The position numbers were made by a program, and so were the translations under genes. This document shows, piece after piece, positions 1 to 6,186 of a stretch of DNA of 9,541 nt; the stretch's first letter is position 1, and each line of letters opens with the position of its first letter. The DNA lies in assembly GCA_030050125.1 (NCBI GenBank), contig JASIJN010000354.1, forward strand, positions 1 to 9,541, given 5' to 3'. The stretch comes from Streptosporangiaceae bacterium (GTDB lineage: Bacteria; Actinomycetota; Actinomycetes; Streptosporangiales; Streptosporangiaceae). A model generated the notes under the pieces. The model was not told the DNA's origin. It saw only the letters and a program-made list of their open reading frames with translations, and did not search any database.

Positions 1-519
1 GGAGCCGCGGGCAGTTGGAGCGCGGTATACCTGCGCGACAACCTGGCCACCTCGGCGGGGTTCGCGGCCCTGGGGTACGCCGCGTTCTCGGTCACGATGG
101 CGTTCGGGCGGCTGTCGGGCGACCGGCTGGCGGCCAGGTTCGGCCCCGGCCGGCTGGTCGGCGGGTGCGGCCTGGTCGCCGCGGTCGGCCTGGCGGGCGC
201 GCTCGCCTGGACCAGCCCGCTGGCCGCCCTGGCCGGGTTCGCGCTGTTCGGCGCCGGGCTGTCCAGCACGTTCCCACAGTTGCTTTCCGCGGCCGGAAAC
301 GTCGAGACGGCGCGTTCAGGATCGGGAATTGCCCGGGTGGCCGGGGCCGGTTACCTTGGCCTGCTGACCGGGCCGGTGCTGATCGGAAGCTGCGCGAGCC
401 TGGTCGGGCTGCGGCTGGCGCTCGGCATCCCGGTGCTGCTGATGCTGTGCGTGGCCGCGGGCGGCCGGATCGCGGGGCGCCCGCCCGCGACCCCTAGCCC
501 GTGGCGCCGTCGGCGATGA
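1..519 (+). CDS. MFS transporter, C-terminal part (5' end outside window)
   Basis: The reading frame is open from the first base and ends in TGA at 517-519, giving 172 residues of a longer protein. The visible part is a chain of hydrophobic stretches rich in Gly, Ala and Leu. It contains an MFS-like cytoplasmic loop signature (GRLSGDRLAARFGPGRLV, about residues 37-54) followed by helices around 57-72, 76-92, 118-132 and 136-158. An MFS transporter moves small molecules across the plasma membrane by coupling to an ion gradient; this half corresponds to roughly the last five or six helices. The substrate cannot be told. The 3' end overlaps the 3' end of the convergent di-iron gene by 26 bp, with no room for a separate terminator. 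A different integral membrane family is possible but less likely given the loop motif. Confidence 0.85.
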   Translation, partial: GAAGSWSAVYLRDNLATSAGFAALGYAAFSVTMAFGRLSGDRLAARFGPGRLVGGCGLVAAVGLAGALAWTSPLAALAGFALFGAGLSSTFPQLLSAAGNVETARSGSGIARVAGAGYLGLLTGPVLIGSCASLVGLRLALGIPVLLMLCVAAGGRIAGRPPATPSPWRRRR

Positions 520-1600
520 CCTGGGCCACCTCGTCGGCGCGCACCGCCTCCTCGGCGGCGAATCGCTGCCGGTCCAGCTCCTCGGCGATGTCCTCGTCGG
601 CGCGCATGAGCGCCTCGAGGTCGGCCTTGGCCGCGTCGAGCACCCCCATGTCGGCGTAGGCCTGGCGGAGCCGGTCGCTCCACAGCCCGACGTCCTTGAC
701 GCACGGCACCAGCCGGCTGAACAGCAGCGACCGGAACGCCCGCTGGTAGGGCGAGCCCTCGGTGATCCCCTGGATCTCGGCCCGGTTGATGCCGAAGTTC
801 TCCCACACCTCGTCGCCGCGGATCCGGTCCCGCATCAGGTAGCAGCCCTCGATCACGAAGTCCTCGCGCTCGCGCAGTTCGGCGTCGGTGAGCTGGCGGT
901 AGTAGTCGCGCAGGGCCATCCGGCCGAACGCGACGTGCCGGGCCTCGTCCTGCATGACGTAGGCCAGGATCTGCTTGGGCAGCGGCTGGGTGGTGATGTC
1001 CCGCAGCAGGCCGAACGCGGCCAGCGCCAGGCCCTCGATGAGCACCTGCATGCCCAGGTAGGGCATGTCCCAGCGGGAGTCGTTGAGCGTGTCCCGCAGC
1101 AGCGCCTGGAGCTGGTCGTTGATGGGGTACAGCAGCCCGATCTTCTCGTGCAGGAAGCGGGCGTACAGCTCGGCATGGCGTGCCTCGTCCATGGTCTGGG
1201 TGGCCGCGTAGAACTTGGCGTCCAGGTCCGGCACGGACTCCACGATCCGCGCGGCGCAGATCATCGCGCCCTGCTCGCCGTGCAGGAACTGGGAGAAATT
1301 CCAGGAGGCCAGGTGCCTGCGCAGCTCCCGGATGTTCTCGGGCCCGAGCCGGTCCCAGTACGGGGTGCCGTAGATGGCCATCGACTGGTCGGGGGTGCCG
1401 AGCACGTTGCCCGGGTCGACCTCCAGGTCCCAGTCGATCCGCCGGGTGGCGTCCCACTGCTTGTCCTTGCCCTTCTGGTACAGGGCCAGCAGCCGGTCCC
1501 GGCCGTCGTCGTATTCCCAGCTCAACCGGGCATTCCCGACCATGGCGACATCCCAGCCTGGCAGGTCGGGCGGGGTCACGTACAGCTCATGAGTGGACAC
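494..1600 (-). CDS. Ferritin-like di-iron protein, probable oxygenase or oxidase
   Basis: This 368-aa protein carries the full ligand pattern of a four-helix-bundle di-iron site: E109 (HGEQ), E139xxH142 (DEARH), E189 (LIEG) and E219xxH222 (DEARH). The two half-sites have the same 30-residue spacing. This is the arrangement of ribonucleotide-reductase R2-like, AurF-like and related non-haem di-iron enzymes, which activate O2. The protein is soluble, with no signal peptide or membrane segment. The GTG at 1600 is chosen as start because GGAGG lies 7 nt upstream. A longer frame from TTG at 1675 is rejected because that TTG is part of a TTGACA -35-like element and would run translation through the operator. 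Its regulator is probably the TetR encoded just upstream, acting at the palindrome at 1621-1637. The C-terminal 40 residues are acidic and probably helical. Substrate unknown; N-oxygenation, desaturation or hydroxylation are all possible. Confidence 0.85.
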   Translation of the reverse strand: MSTHELYVTPPDLPGWDVAMVGNARLSWEYDDGRDRLLALYQKGKDKQWDATRRIDWDLEVDPGNVLGTPDQSMAIYGTPYWDRLGPENIRELRRHLASWNFSQFLHGEQGAMICAARIVESVPDLDAKFYAATQTMDEARHAELYARFLHEKIGLLYPINDQLQALLRDTLNDSRWDMPYLGMQVLIEGLALAAFGLLRDITTQPLPKQILAYVMQDEARHVAFGRMALRDYYRQLTDAELREREDFVIEGCYLMRDRIRGDEVWENFGINRAEIQGITEGSPYQRAFRSLLFSRLVPCVKDVGLWSDRLRQAYADMGVLDAAKADLEALMRADEDIAEELDRQRFAAEEAVRADEVAQVIADGATG

Positions 1601-1620
1601 CGCGGGCCTCCATCCATCGG

Positions 1621-1637
1621 TACGTACACCGTACGTA
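1621..1637. promoter_or_regulatory. Perfect 17-bp palindromic operator candidate
   Basis: TACGTAC-ACC-GTACGTA is a perfect 7-bp inverted repeat with a 3-bp spacer, lying 20 bp upstream of the GTG of the di-iron gene and downstream of its probable -35/-10. Size and symmetry fit a TetR-family dimer site, and a TetR gene ends 51 bp away. Binding here would block initiation or early elongation. That this TetR binds it is inference. Confidence 0.6.
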
Positions 1638-1645
1638 TGGGCTCG

Positions 1646-1675
1646 ACTCAAACACTTTGGATGGATGGCTGTCAA
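1646..1675 (-). promoter_or_regulatory. Candidate promoter of the di-iron gene
   Basis: On the minus strand TTGACA (1675-1670) is a perfect -35 box. With an 18-bp spacer the -10 position reads TTGAGT (1651-1646), a poor match, as is common in actinomycete and regulated promoters. Initiation would fall near 1640, at the edge of the palindromic operator, which suits repression. Confidence 0.4.
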
Positions 1676-1688
1676 GGCAGCGGCGACG

Positions 1689-2345
1689 TCACTTGGCGCG
1701 CGCGGCCCGCATCTCGCCGACCGCGCGGACCAGCAGTTCCAGGCCGAACTCGAAGTCCGCGTCGTGGTCGCGGTTCAGTAGCTCCTCGGACATGCTGAGC
1801 ACCTGAGGGAACTCGGCCGGGTTCAGGTGGAGCGGCCGGTCGGCCGACAGGACCGCCGGGTCCTGGCTCAGCGGCCGCTGCGGCTCGAGGCCGGGCGACA
1901 CGCCCACCTCGCGCAGCAGCGAGCCAACGGTGTAAGCGACGAAGGCGCGCACCACCCGGACCGCGTCCTCGCCGCAGAATCCCGCGTCGCGCAAGGTCGC
2001 CAGCGCGTGCTCCATCGGCCGCAGCGCGGCCGCCGAACTGGCCGGGCGGCTGACCACGACCATCGTGCACCTGGGGTAGGCGCGGGAGATCTGGCGGAAC
2101 GCCCGCGCCTGGGCCCGTACCTGGTCCTCCCAGCTGGCACCGGGCTCGGTGGTGAAGTCGATGCCGGAAAGGACGCGCTCGGCGACCGCGTCGAGCAGGA
2201 CCGCCTTGCTGGGAACGTGGTTGTAGAGCGACATGACCCCGGAGCCGAGTTCGGCGGCGATGCGGCGCATCGAGACCGCGTCGACTCCCTCCCGCTCGAT
2301 GAGCTCGATGGCGGCGGTAATGATCCGCTCACGAGTCAGTTGCAT
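1689..2345 (-). CDS. TetR-family transcriptional regulator
   Basis: This 218-aa protein has a typical TetR N-terminal DNA-binding domain in residues 4-50. The recognition part (VSMRRIAAELGSGVMSLYNHV, about 24-44) and the following PSKAVLLDAVAERVL helix match the family closely. The all-helical C-terminal two thirds would bind a ligand and dimerise, and resembles the TetR_C type of tetracycline-repressor relatives. It lies 43 bp after the methyltransferase stop and its own stop is 88 bp before the di-iron start, all on the minus strand. No Shine-Dalgarno precedes the ATG, but TACCTT (2357-2352) sits 6 nt upstream, a spacing consistent with a leaderless transcript. It most likely represses the di-iron gene through the 1621-1637 palindrome; the inducer is unknown. 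Family assignment is secure, the target is inferred. Confidence 0.92.
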   Translation of the reverse strand: MQLTRERIITAAIELIEREGVDAVSMRRIAAELGSGVMSLYNHVPSKAVLLDAVAERVLSGIDFTTEPGASWEDQVRAQARAFRQISRAYPRCTMVVVSRPASSAAALRPMEHALATLRDAGFCGEDAVRVVRAFVAYTVGSLLREVGVSPGLEPQRPLSQDPAVLSADRPLHLNPAEFPQVLSMSEELLNRDHDADFEFGLELLVRAVGEMRAARAK

Positions 2346-2367
2346 AAGGTCAAGGTACCCAGTCGCC

Positions 2368-2384
2368 GGGCCGGTGACCGGCCC
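2368..2384. promoter_or_regulatory. 17-bp GC-rich palindrome upstream of the TetR gene
   Basis: GGGCCGGT-G-ACCGGCCC is a perfect 8-bp inverted repeat around one base, between the methyltransferase stop and the TetR ATG. As RNA it would fold to a 7-bp stem with a TGA loop, so it could be a transcription terminator for the methyltransferase, although no T-run follows. As DNA it could be an operator near the TetR promoter. It is unrelated in sequence to the 1621-1637 palindrome. Confidence 0.4.
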
Positions 2385-2388
2385 TGGC

Positions 2389-3375
2389 CTAGGACATCTG
2401 GCCGCCGGGCGGCCGCCCCGGGCCGGCGGCCGGGGCCCGGGCCAGCACCAGGTACTGGGCCCCAGCCGCCCGGAACCCGGGAACGCCCTGGTCGGCCAGG
2501 CGCTGCAGCCGGGCGTTGAGCCTGATGCCCAGCCGGCCGGAGGTCACAGGCAGACCGAACATCGTGAACGGCCCGAAGCCGAACGTGGTCCGTTTGAGCA
2601 ACTCCAGCCCGGCGGCGTTCAGGATCGCGTCGAATTCGGCCCGCGTTCGGGCGCCCGCTTGCTCCGCCGGACGAGGCATTCCCGCGGATTGGAGCAGCGA
2701 CGCCGCGGCCAGCCGGACCGGGGCCAAGACCGGATTGTGCCGCGGGTCGAGCAGCAGGGCGAGCCGCCCCGGGTTCTCGGCGTTCAGGACCAGGTAGCCG
2801 CCGGGCCGCAGCACCCGGGCCATCTCCCCGATCGCGACCGGGGCCGAGCGCGGCCAGGGCTCCACGCCCAGCGCCACCACGAGGCTGAACCCGTGGTCGG
2901 CGAACGGCAGCCGATGAGCGTCGGCCAGCAGCAGCCGGACCCGCGGCGCGACGCCCGCCGCGGCGACCCGGTCGCGGGCCGTGTCGAGCAGCCTCGGCGT
3001 GGTGTCCGCCGCATGCACCGCGAACTGGCGTTGCGCCAGGGCGACGGTCATGAAGCCGGCTCCCGGCCCGACCTCGAGCGCGCGCGATCCGGCGGGCAGC
3101 CCGAGGCCGTCGATCCAGTCCAGCGCGCGCGCCTGGCGGCTGCGGCGGATGGCGCCGAACTCCTCGTCGCGGTGGTAAACCTCCTCCCAGCGCCTGGCCC
3201 GCTCGCGGAAGCGCTCGCGCGCCGGCCGGCGGTCGGCGGTCCTGCCGTGGATGCGCGGCGCGCGCGCCGATATTGACGATTTCTCCGCCCCGTTGGAATA
3301 GATGGGAATCCCCCTTTGCCCCTTATCCGCATAACAGAACGCGGATGGGTGAAAGTCTAACCGTCCTGCCGGCAA
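2389..3375 (-). CDS. Class I SAM-dependent methyltransferase (start uncertain)
   Basis: The frame gives up to 328 aa. Numbered from TTG 3375, the Rossmann methyltransferase motifs are in order: motif I EVGPGAGFM at 101-109 (SAM-binding glycine loop), the acidic residue after strand beta-2 at D124, ADAHRLPF at 151-158, and VLRPGGYLVL at 188-197. This is the Methyltransf_11-type core. The C-terminal 100 residues form a cap that presumably selects the substrate. The protein is soluble and the methyl acceptor is unknown. The only standard start codon ahead of motif I is TTG at 3375, which has no ribosome binding site and would give a poorly ordered 45-residue leader. A strong AAAGGGGG lies 6 nt before an ATC at 3303, which would give 304 aa. 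The conserved region begins near residue 50, so the true start is open. It is divergent from the aminotransferase. Confidence 0.82.
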   Translation of the reverse strand: MPAGRLDFHPSAFCYADKGQRGIPIYSNGAEKSSISARAPRIHGRTADRRPARERFRERARRWEEVYHRDEEFGAIRRSRQARALDWIDGLGLPAGSRALEVGPGAGFMTVALAQRQFAVHAADTTPRLLDTARDRVAAAGVAPRVRLLLADAHRLPFADHGFSLVVALGVEPWPRSAPVAIGEMARVLRPGGYLVLNAENPGRLALLLDPRHNPVLAPVRLAAASLLQSAGMPRPAEQAGARTRAEFDAILNAAGLELLKRTTFGFGPFTMFGLPVTSGRLGIRLNARLQRLADQGVPGFRAAGAQYLVLARAPAAGPGRPPGGQMS

Positions 3376-3404
3376 AGGCTGCGGCCGGGCATCATCGCCT
3401 GCGT

Positions 3405-3660
3405 CCGGTAAGTACCGGCCCGATCCGGCCTCAACGGCAATACGGAATCATTGCCGCGACTTTGCCTCAGAATGGCGACAAGCCAGTCTTAGGGCTAGAC
3501 GGCAGCGGGCACAGATGGTCCGGGAGCGATGACTATGGCCGGCCGCAAGCTCCCGGCCGCCGCCGAATCCCATCAAAGAGGTATATGCGGGAAAGGTAGC
3601 CAGTCTATTCCTAATACGTGCGCTACGCCACCAGTAAAGGCTTATCAAAATTCCTCCCGC
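3405..3660. ncRNA. Possible structured RNA (string of hairpins)
   Basis: Consecutive inverted repeats are seen. CCGGTA/TACCGG has arms at 3405-3410 and 3413-3418. CGGCAAT/ATTGCCG has arms at 3435-3441 and 3450-3456 with an 8-nt loop. GCC-A-GTCT pairs with AGAC-GGC (3482-3489 with 3497-3503) and a bulged A. CCGGGAGC/GCTCCCGG has arms at 3520-3527 and 3549-3556. GCGGGA (3587-3592) could pair with TCCCGC (3655-3660), enclosing GTAGC/GCTAC (3596-3600 with 3622-3626). The strand is unknown; on + it would be the leader of the aminotransferase. Each repeat alone is near what chance allows, so this is only a candidate. Confidence 0.2.
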
Positions 3661-3700
3661 GGCGCCGTCTTCGACATACCAGACTCGGCCGTCCTGGTGT

Positions 3701-3706
3701 TACGGT
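3701..3706 (+). promoter_or_regulatory. Candidate -10 box of the aminotransferase gene
   Basis: TACGGT, in the context TGTTACGGT, fits the actinobacterial TANNNT -10 pattern and has an extended-10-like TG just before it. No good -35 lies 16-19 bp upstream (nearest TCGACA at 3671-3676 is 24 bp away), so an activator may be needed. Initiation would be about 3713, just ahead of the direct repeats. Confidence 0.3.
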
Positions 3707-3721
3707 CCTGTCGACGAGCAG

Positions 3722-3755
3722 CGCCTTAAGCGGGGAAACAACGCCTTAAACGGGG
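3722..3755 (+). repeat. Two 14-bp direct repeats with 20-bp period before the aminotransferase
   Basis: CGCCTTAAGCGGGG (3722-3735) and CGCCTTAAACGGGG (3742-3755) differ at one base and are spaced 20 bp start to start, about two helical turns. The second copy runs into the G-rich Shine-Dalgarno (GGGGGAG, 3752-3758). They look like binding sites for a regulator on one face of the helix, or like an RNA-level control element around the ribosome binding site. Confidence 0.6.
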
Positions 3756-3763
3756 GAGAAGGC

Positions 3764-4957
3764 ATGCGGGGAGACGTTGACGTGCTGGCGCAGTGCTGGG
3801 AAGAGCGTGACCTTGACGGCCTGCTCGCGCGGCGCTCCGGAATGTTCGTCATGGAGGAACTGGCCGAGGAACTCGAGCGCAAGTACGACGACGTCATCAG
3901 GCTGACCCTGGGCAAGAGCGAGCTTCCGGTTCACCCGGACGTCACCGAGGCCATGGTGGCCGCGCTCCGGGACCCGAGGCGCAGCGGCCTGGTCTACCCG
4001 CTCGGCCTGCCCGCGCTGCGGGAGGCGGTGGCCGAGTACGAGGGCCAGGCGTTCGGGTGGCACGTCGACGCCGGGGACGTCGTGGTCAGCGTCGGCACGA
4101 GCACGCTCTTCCGCAACCTGTGCTGCCTGCTGGCCAGCGACGGCGGCGAGGTGTTGCTGCCCCGGCCCTACTCGCCGCTGTACCTCTATTCCGCCGCGCT
4201 GGCGGGCGCGAGGCTGAGCTTCTACGAGATCGACCTGGTCACCAGCTGCATCGACTTCGCCTCCCTGCGGTCCGGCCTGAGCAGCGCCACCCGCATGGTG
4301 GTGCTGAACTCACCGGGCAGCCCGCTGGGCAACCGGCTCACCACGGCCGACCTCCGGCAGGTCGACGAGGCCGTCGACGGCCGCGCCGTCATCGTGAGCG
4401 ACGAGATCTACCGGAACATCTACTTCGACGAAGAGGCTCCGAGCCTGGGCGCGCTGTCCGATCCGCGGTCGCCGATCGTGGTGACCAACGCCTTCTCCAA
4501 GGGCTTCCGCATGTACGCCCGCCGGGTCGGGTATGCGGTCGTCCCGAGCGAGTTCACCGGGCCGCTGGCCACGATGCAGGACCACACGCTGCTCACGGCC
4601 GACCCGGTGCCGCAGTACGGCGCGATCGAGGCGCTCCGGCACCCGGACGAGGTGGACGCGCTGCGGCTGCTGTACGCCGGGCGGCGAGACTACGCCATGA
4701 AGCGGCTCGCCGAGGTACCAGGCATGCGCCCGATCCGGGCCGAGGGCAGCTTCTACCTGACCATCGACATCGCCTCCTACCTGGGCCAGCACGAGTCGGA
4801 CCGTTCCCTGGCCGAGGCGATCCTGACCGCCACCCACGTCGCCACGGTGCCCGGCAGCGACTTCGGCCTGCCGGGAACGCTCCGCCTGTCCTACTCGGCC
4901 AGCCGGTTCGACGACGCCATCGACCGCCTGGCCCGATATTTCGAAGAACGCGCCTGA
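3764..4957 (+). CDS. Class I/II (fold-type I) PLP-dependent aminotransferase
   Basis: This 397-aa protein has the landmarks of the aspartate-aminotransferase fold. The PLP lysine is K246 in NAFSKGFRM. D213 and Y216 lie in VSDEIYRN, contacting the pyridine ring. N182 lies in LNSPGSPLGN, the position of the usual N-x-P-x-N-P-T-G motif. R254 lies in ARRVGY. The substrate-carboxylate arginine R374 is in LRLSYS. It would transfer an amino group between an amino acid and a 2-oxo acid in the cytoplasm; the substrate is not evident. The ATG at 3764 is preceded by GGGGGAG with 5-nt spacing, supporting a roughly 26-residue N-terminal extension before the usual family start; ATG 3842 is an alternative. 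The N-x-P motif (GSPLG for NPTG) and SKGFRMYARR for SKTFAMTGWR depart from common housekeeping aminotransferases, which suggests a specialised enzyme. It is divergent from the methyltransferase. Confidence 0.9.
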   Translation: MRGDVDVLAQCWEERDLDGLLARRSGMFVMEELAEELERKYDDVIRLTLGKSELPVHPDVTEAMVAALRDPRRSGLVYPLGLPALREAVAEYEGQAFGWHVDAGDVVVSVGTSTLFRNLCCLLASDGGEVLLPRPYSPLYLYSAALAGARLSFYEIDLVTSCIDFASLRSGLSSATRMVVLNSPGSPLGNRLTTADLRQVDEAVDGRAVIVSDEIYRNIYFDEEAPSLGALSDPRSPIVVTNAFSKGFRMYARRVGYAVVPSEFTGPLATMQDHTLLTADPVPQYGAIEALRHPDEVDALRLLYAGRRDYAMKRLAEVPGMRPIRAEGSFYLTIDIASYLGQHESDRSLAEAILTATHVATVPGSDFGLPGTLRLSYSASRFDDAIDRLARYFEERA

Positions 4958-4958
4958 C

Positions 4959-4980
4959 CCGCCGGCCGCGGTCGCGGCGG
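4959..4980 (+). terminator. Weak GC-rich hairpin after the aminotransferase
   Basis: CCGCC (4959-4963) and GGCGG (4976-4980) can pair around a GC-rich 12-nt loop just after the TGA. There is no T-run. It may slow transcription before the DUF2630 gene, but a 5-bp stem in such GC-rich DNA is weak evidence. Confidence 0.22.
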
Positions 4981-5032
4981 TGCGAGAATGGGTGCCCAGC
5001 GGTCGCCATGGTCAGGAAGGAGCCGGAGCGCT

Positions 5033-5278
5033 GTGGACGACAACGAGATCCTCAGTCACATCGACGAGCTCGTCCGGACCGAGCACGAGCTGCGCCAGAA
5101 GCTGGCCAAGGGGGAGCTGTCCAGCCGCGAGGAACACGAGCAGCTGAGGACCGCCGAGGAGGCGCTGGACCAGTGCTGGGACCTGCTGCGGCAGCGCCGG
5201 GCCCGCCGGGAGTTCGGCGAGGATCCGGGCGAGTCGGCGCTGCGTCCCGCGACCGAGGTCGAGGGCTACATGCAGTAG
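5033..5278 (+). CDS. DUF2630 family protein
   Basis: This 81-aa acidic, highly charged, probably all-helical protein is recognised as DUF2630 by its whole length. It has an N-terminal DDNEILSHIDELVRTEHELR stretch and the conserved tail with LDQCWDLLRQRRARREFG, then RPATEVEGYMQ at the very end. The family is small, actinobacterial and cytoplasmic, with no established function; the Glu/Arg heptad-like pattern suggests a helical hairpin that might dimerise. GTG at 5033 is chosen because family members begin almost exactly at the DDxEI motif and because AAGGAG lies about 10 nt upstream. An ATG at 4988 would add 15 unrelated residues. It lies 75 bp after the aminotransferase and 75 bp before the FAH gene, on the same strand. 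Confidence 0.85.
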   Translation: MDDNEILSHIDELVRTEHELRQKLAKGELSSREEHEQLRTAEEALDQCWDLLRQRRARREFGEDPGESALRPATEVEGYMQ

Positions 5279-5339
5279 CCGGGCAACCGGTCCTCGCGCG
5301 CCACCCCGGGGGGACGGCTCTCCTGGCGCACCCGCTCAG

Positions 5340-5345
5340 TAGGCT
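5340..5345 (+). promoter_or_regulatory. Candidate -10 box giving a leaderless FAH transcript
   Basis: TAGGCT matches TANNNT and ends 8 nt before the GTG of the FAH gene. There is no Shine-Dalgarno in this stretch, so transcription probably starts at or next to the start codon. The -35 region has no clear match. Confidence 0.4.
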
Positions 5346-5353
5346 CTGTAGAT

Positions 5354-6181
5354 GTGCGCATAGCAAGGTTCGCCCACGGCAGCGAGGTGGGTTACGGGAT
5401 CGTGGAGGACGTCCGGCCGGACGGCGCCCCGGTCGCCGGCGCGGAGCCGGATGCCGACGGGCTCGCGGTGGCCGAGCTGATCGGACATCCGTTTGGCATC
5501 GGGACCGAGTCCGTCCGCCTCACCGGCGCCCGCTACCCGCTGGTCGACGTCCGGTTGCTCGCCCCGGTCCTGCCGAGCAAGGTCGTCGCCATCGGGAAGA
5601 ACTACGCCGACCATGTCCGCGAGATGGGCGGCGAGGCGCCGCCCGAGCCGGTGATCTTCCTGAAGCCGTCGACGGCGGTCGTCGGGCCCCGCGACTCGAT
5701 CATCTATCCGTCCCAGCTGTCGGAGCGGGTCGATTTCGAGGGCGAGCTGGCCGTGGTCATCGGCAGGCTGTGCCGCCAGGTGCCACCGGAGCGCGCGCCC
5801 GAGGTGATCTTCGGTTACACCTGCGCCAACGACGTCACCGCGCGCGACCTGCAGGCCCGGGACGGGCAGTGGGCGCGGGCCAAGGGGTTCGACACGTTCT
5901 GCCCGCTCGGCCCGTGGATCGAGACCGACCTTGACCCGGCCGATCTCGAGCTGACCACGATGGTGAACGGCGAGATCCGCCAGAACGCCCGGACCTCGCA
6001 GCTGTTGCACGGCGTGCTCGCGCTGGTCAGCTACGTCAGCGCGGTGATGACACTGCTGCCCGGCGACGTGCTGCTGACCGGCACCCCGGCGGGCGTCGGC
6101 CCGCTCAAGGATGGCGACGAGGTGTCGGTCACCGTCGAGGGCATCGGAACGCTCACCAACGGGGTGGTCAGCCGCGACTGA
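5354..6181 (+). CDS. Fumarylacetoacetate hydrolase (FAH) family protein
   Basis: This 275-aa protein has a roughly 70-residue N-terminal region followed by the FAH catalytic domain. Motifs in order: GKNYADHVREMG (81-92), FLKPST (102-107), DFEGELAVVIG (127-137), GYTCANDVTARDLQ (154-167), KGFDTFCPLGP (177-187) and LLTGTPAGVG (240-249). E129, E131 and D160 are the expected divalent-metal ligands. Relatives split or isomerise C-C bonds of acylpyruvates and 2-hydroxy-hepta-2,4-dienedioate. The exact substrate cannot be assigned; acylpyruvase or oxaloacetate-handling activity is equally possible. The GTG start directly follows a -10 box and lacks an SD, suggesting leaderless translation. In other actinomycetes this gene typically precedes gltX; here a convergent unrelated gene follows after 46 bp. 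Confidence 0.93.
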   Translation: MRIARFAHGSEVGYGIVEDVRPDGAPVAGAEPDADGLAVAELIGHPFGIGTESVRLTGARYPLVDVRLLAPVLPSKVVAIGKNYADHVREMGGEAPPEPVIFLKPSTAVVGPRDSIIYPSQLSERVDFEGELAVVIGRLCRQVPPERAPEVIFGYTCANDVTARDLQARDGQWARAKGFDTFCPLGPWIETDLDPADLELTTMVNGEIRQNARTSQLLHGVLALVSYVSAVMTLLPGDVLLTGTPAGVGPLKDGDEVSVTVEGIGTLTNGVVSRD

Positions 6182-6186
6182 TTCGA

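Larger units (their letters stand above)
3376..3763. other. Gene-free divergent intergenic region with inverted repeats
   Basis: This 388-bp stretch separates the divergent methyltransferase and aminotransferase genes and is visibly less GC-rich than its flanks. No frame in it has convincing coding character: the short open frames lack ribosome binding sites and use codons unlike the neighbours. It contains inverted repeats at 3405-3418, 3435-3456, 3482-3503 and 3520-3556, a possible paired region at 3587-3660, and the direct repeats at 3722-3755. It must hold the promoters of both neighbours. No known riboswitch consensus was recognised. Confidence 0.7.

Noticed and set aside
1601..1675. Longer N-terminus of the di-iron protein starting at TTG 1675
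   Set aside because: The TTG belongs to a TTGACA -35-like box, has no SD, and the extra 25 residues would be encoded by the promoter and operator. GTG 1600 has a good SD.
3273..3599. 108-codon open frame in the intergenic region (+)
   Set aside because: It begins inside the methyltransferase gene, has no SD, and shows no recognisable motif or third-position GC bias.
4057..5934. 625-codon open frame on the plus strand
   Set aside because: It is the out-of-frame shadow of the aminotransferase, DUF2630 and FAH genes, whose frames carry clear family motifs; its translation is low-complexity Arg/Gly/Pro.
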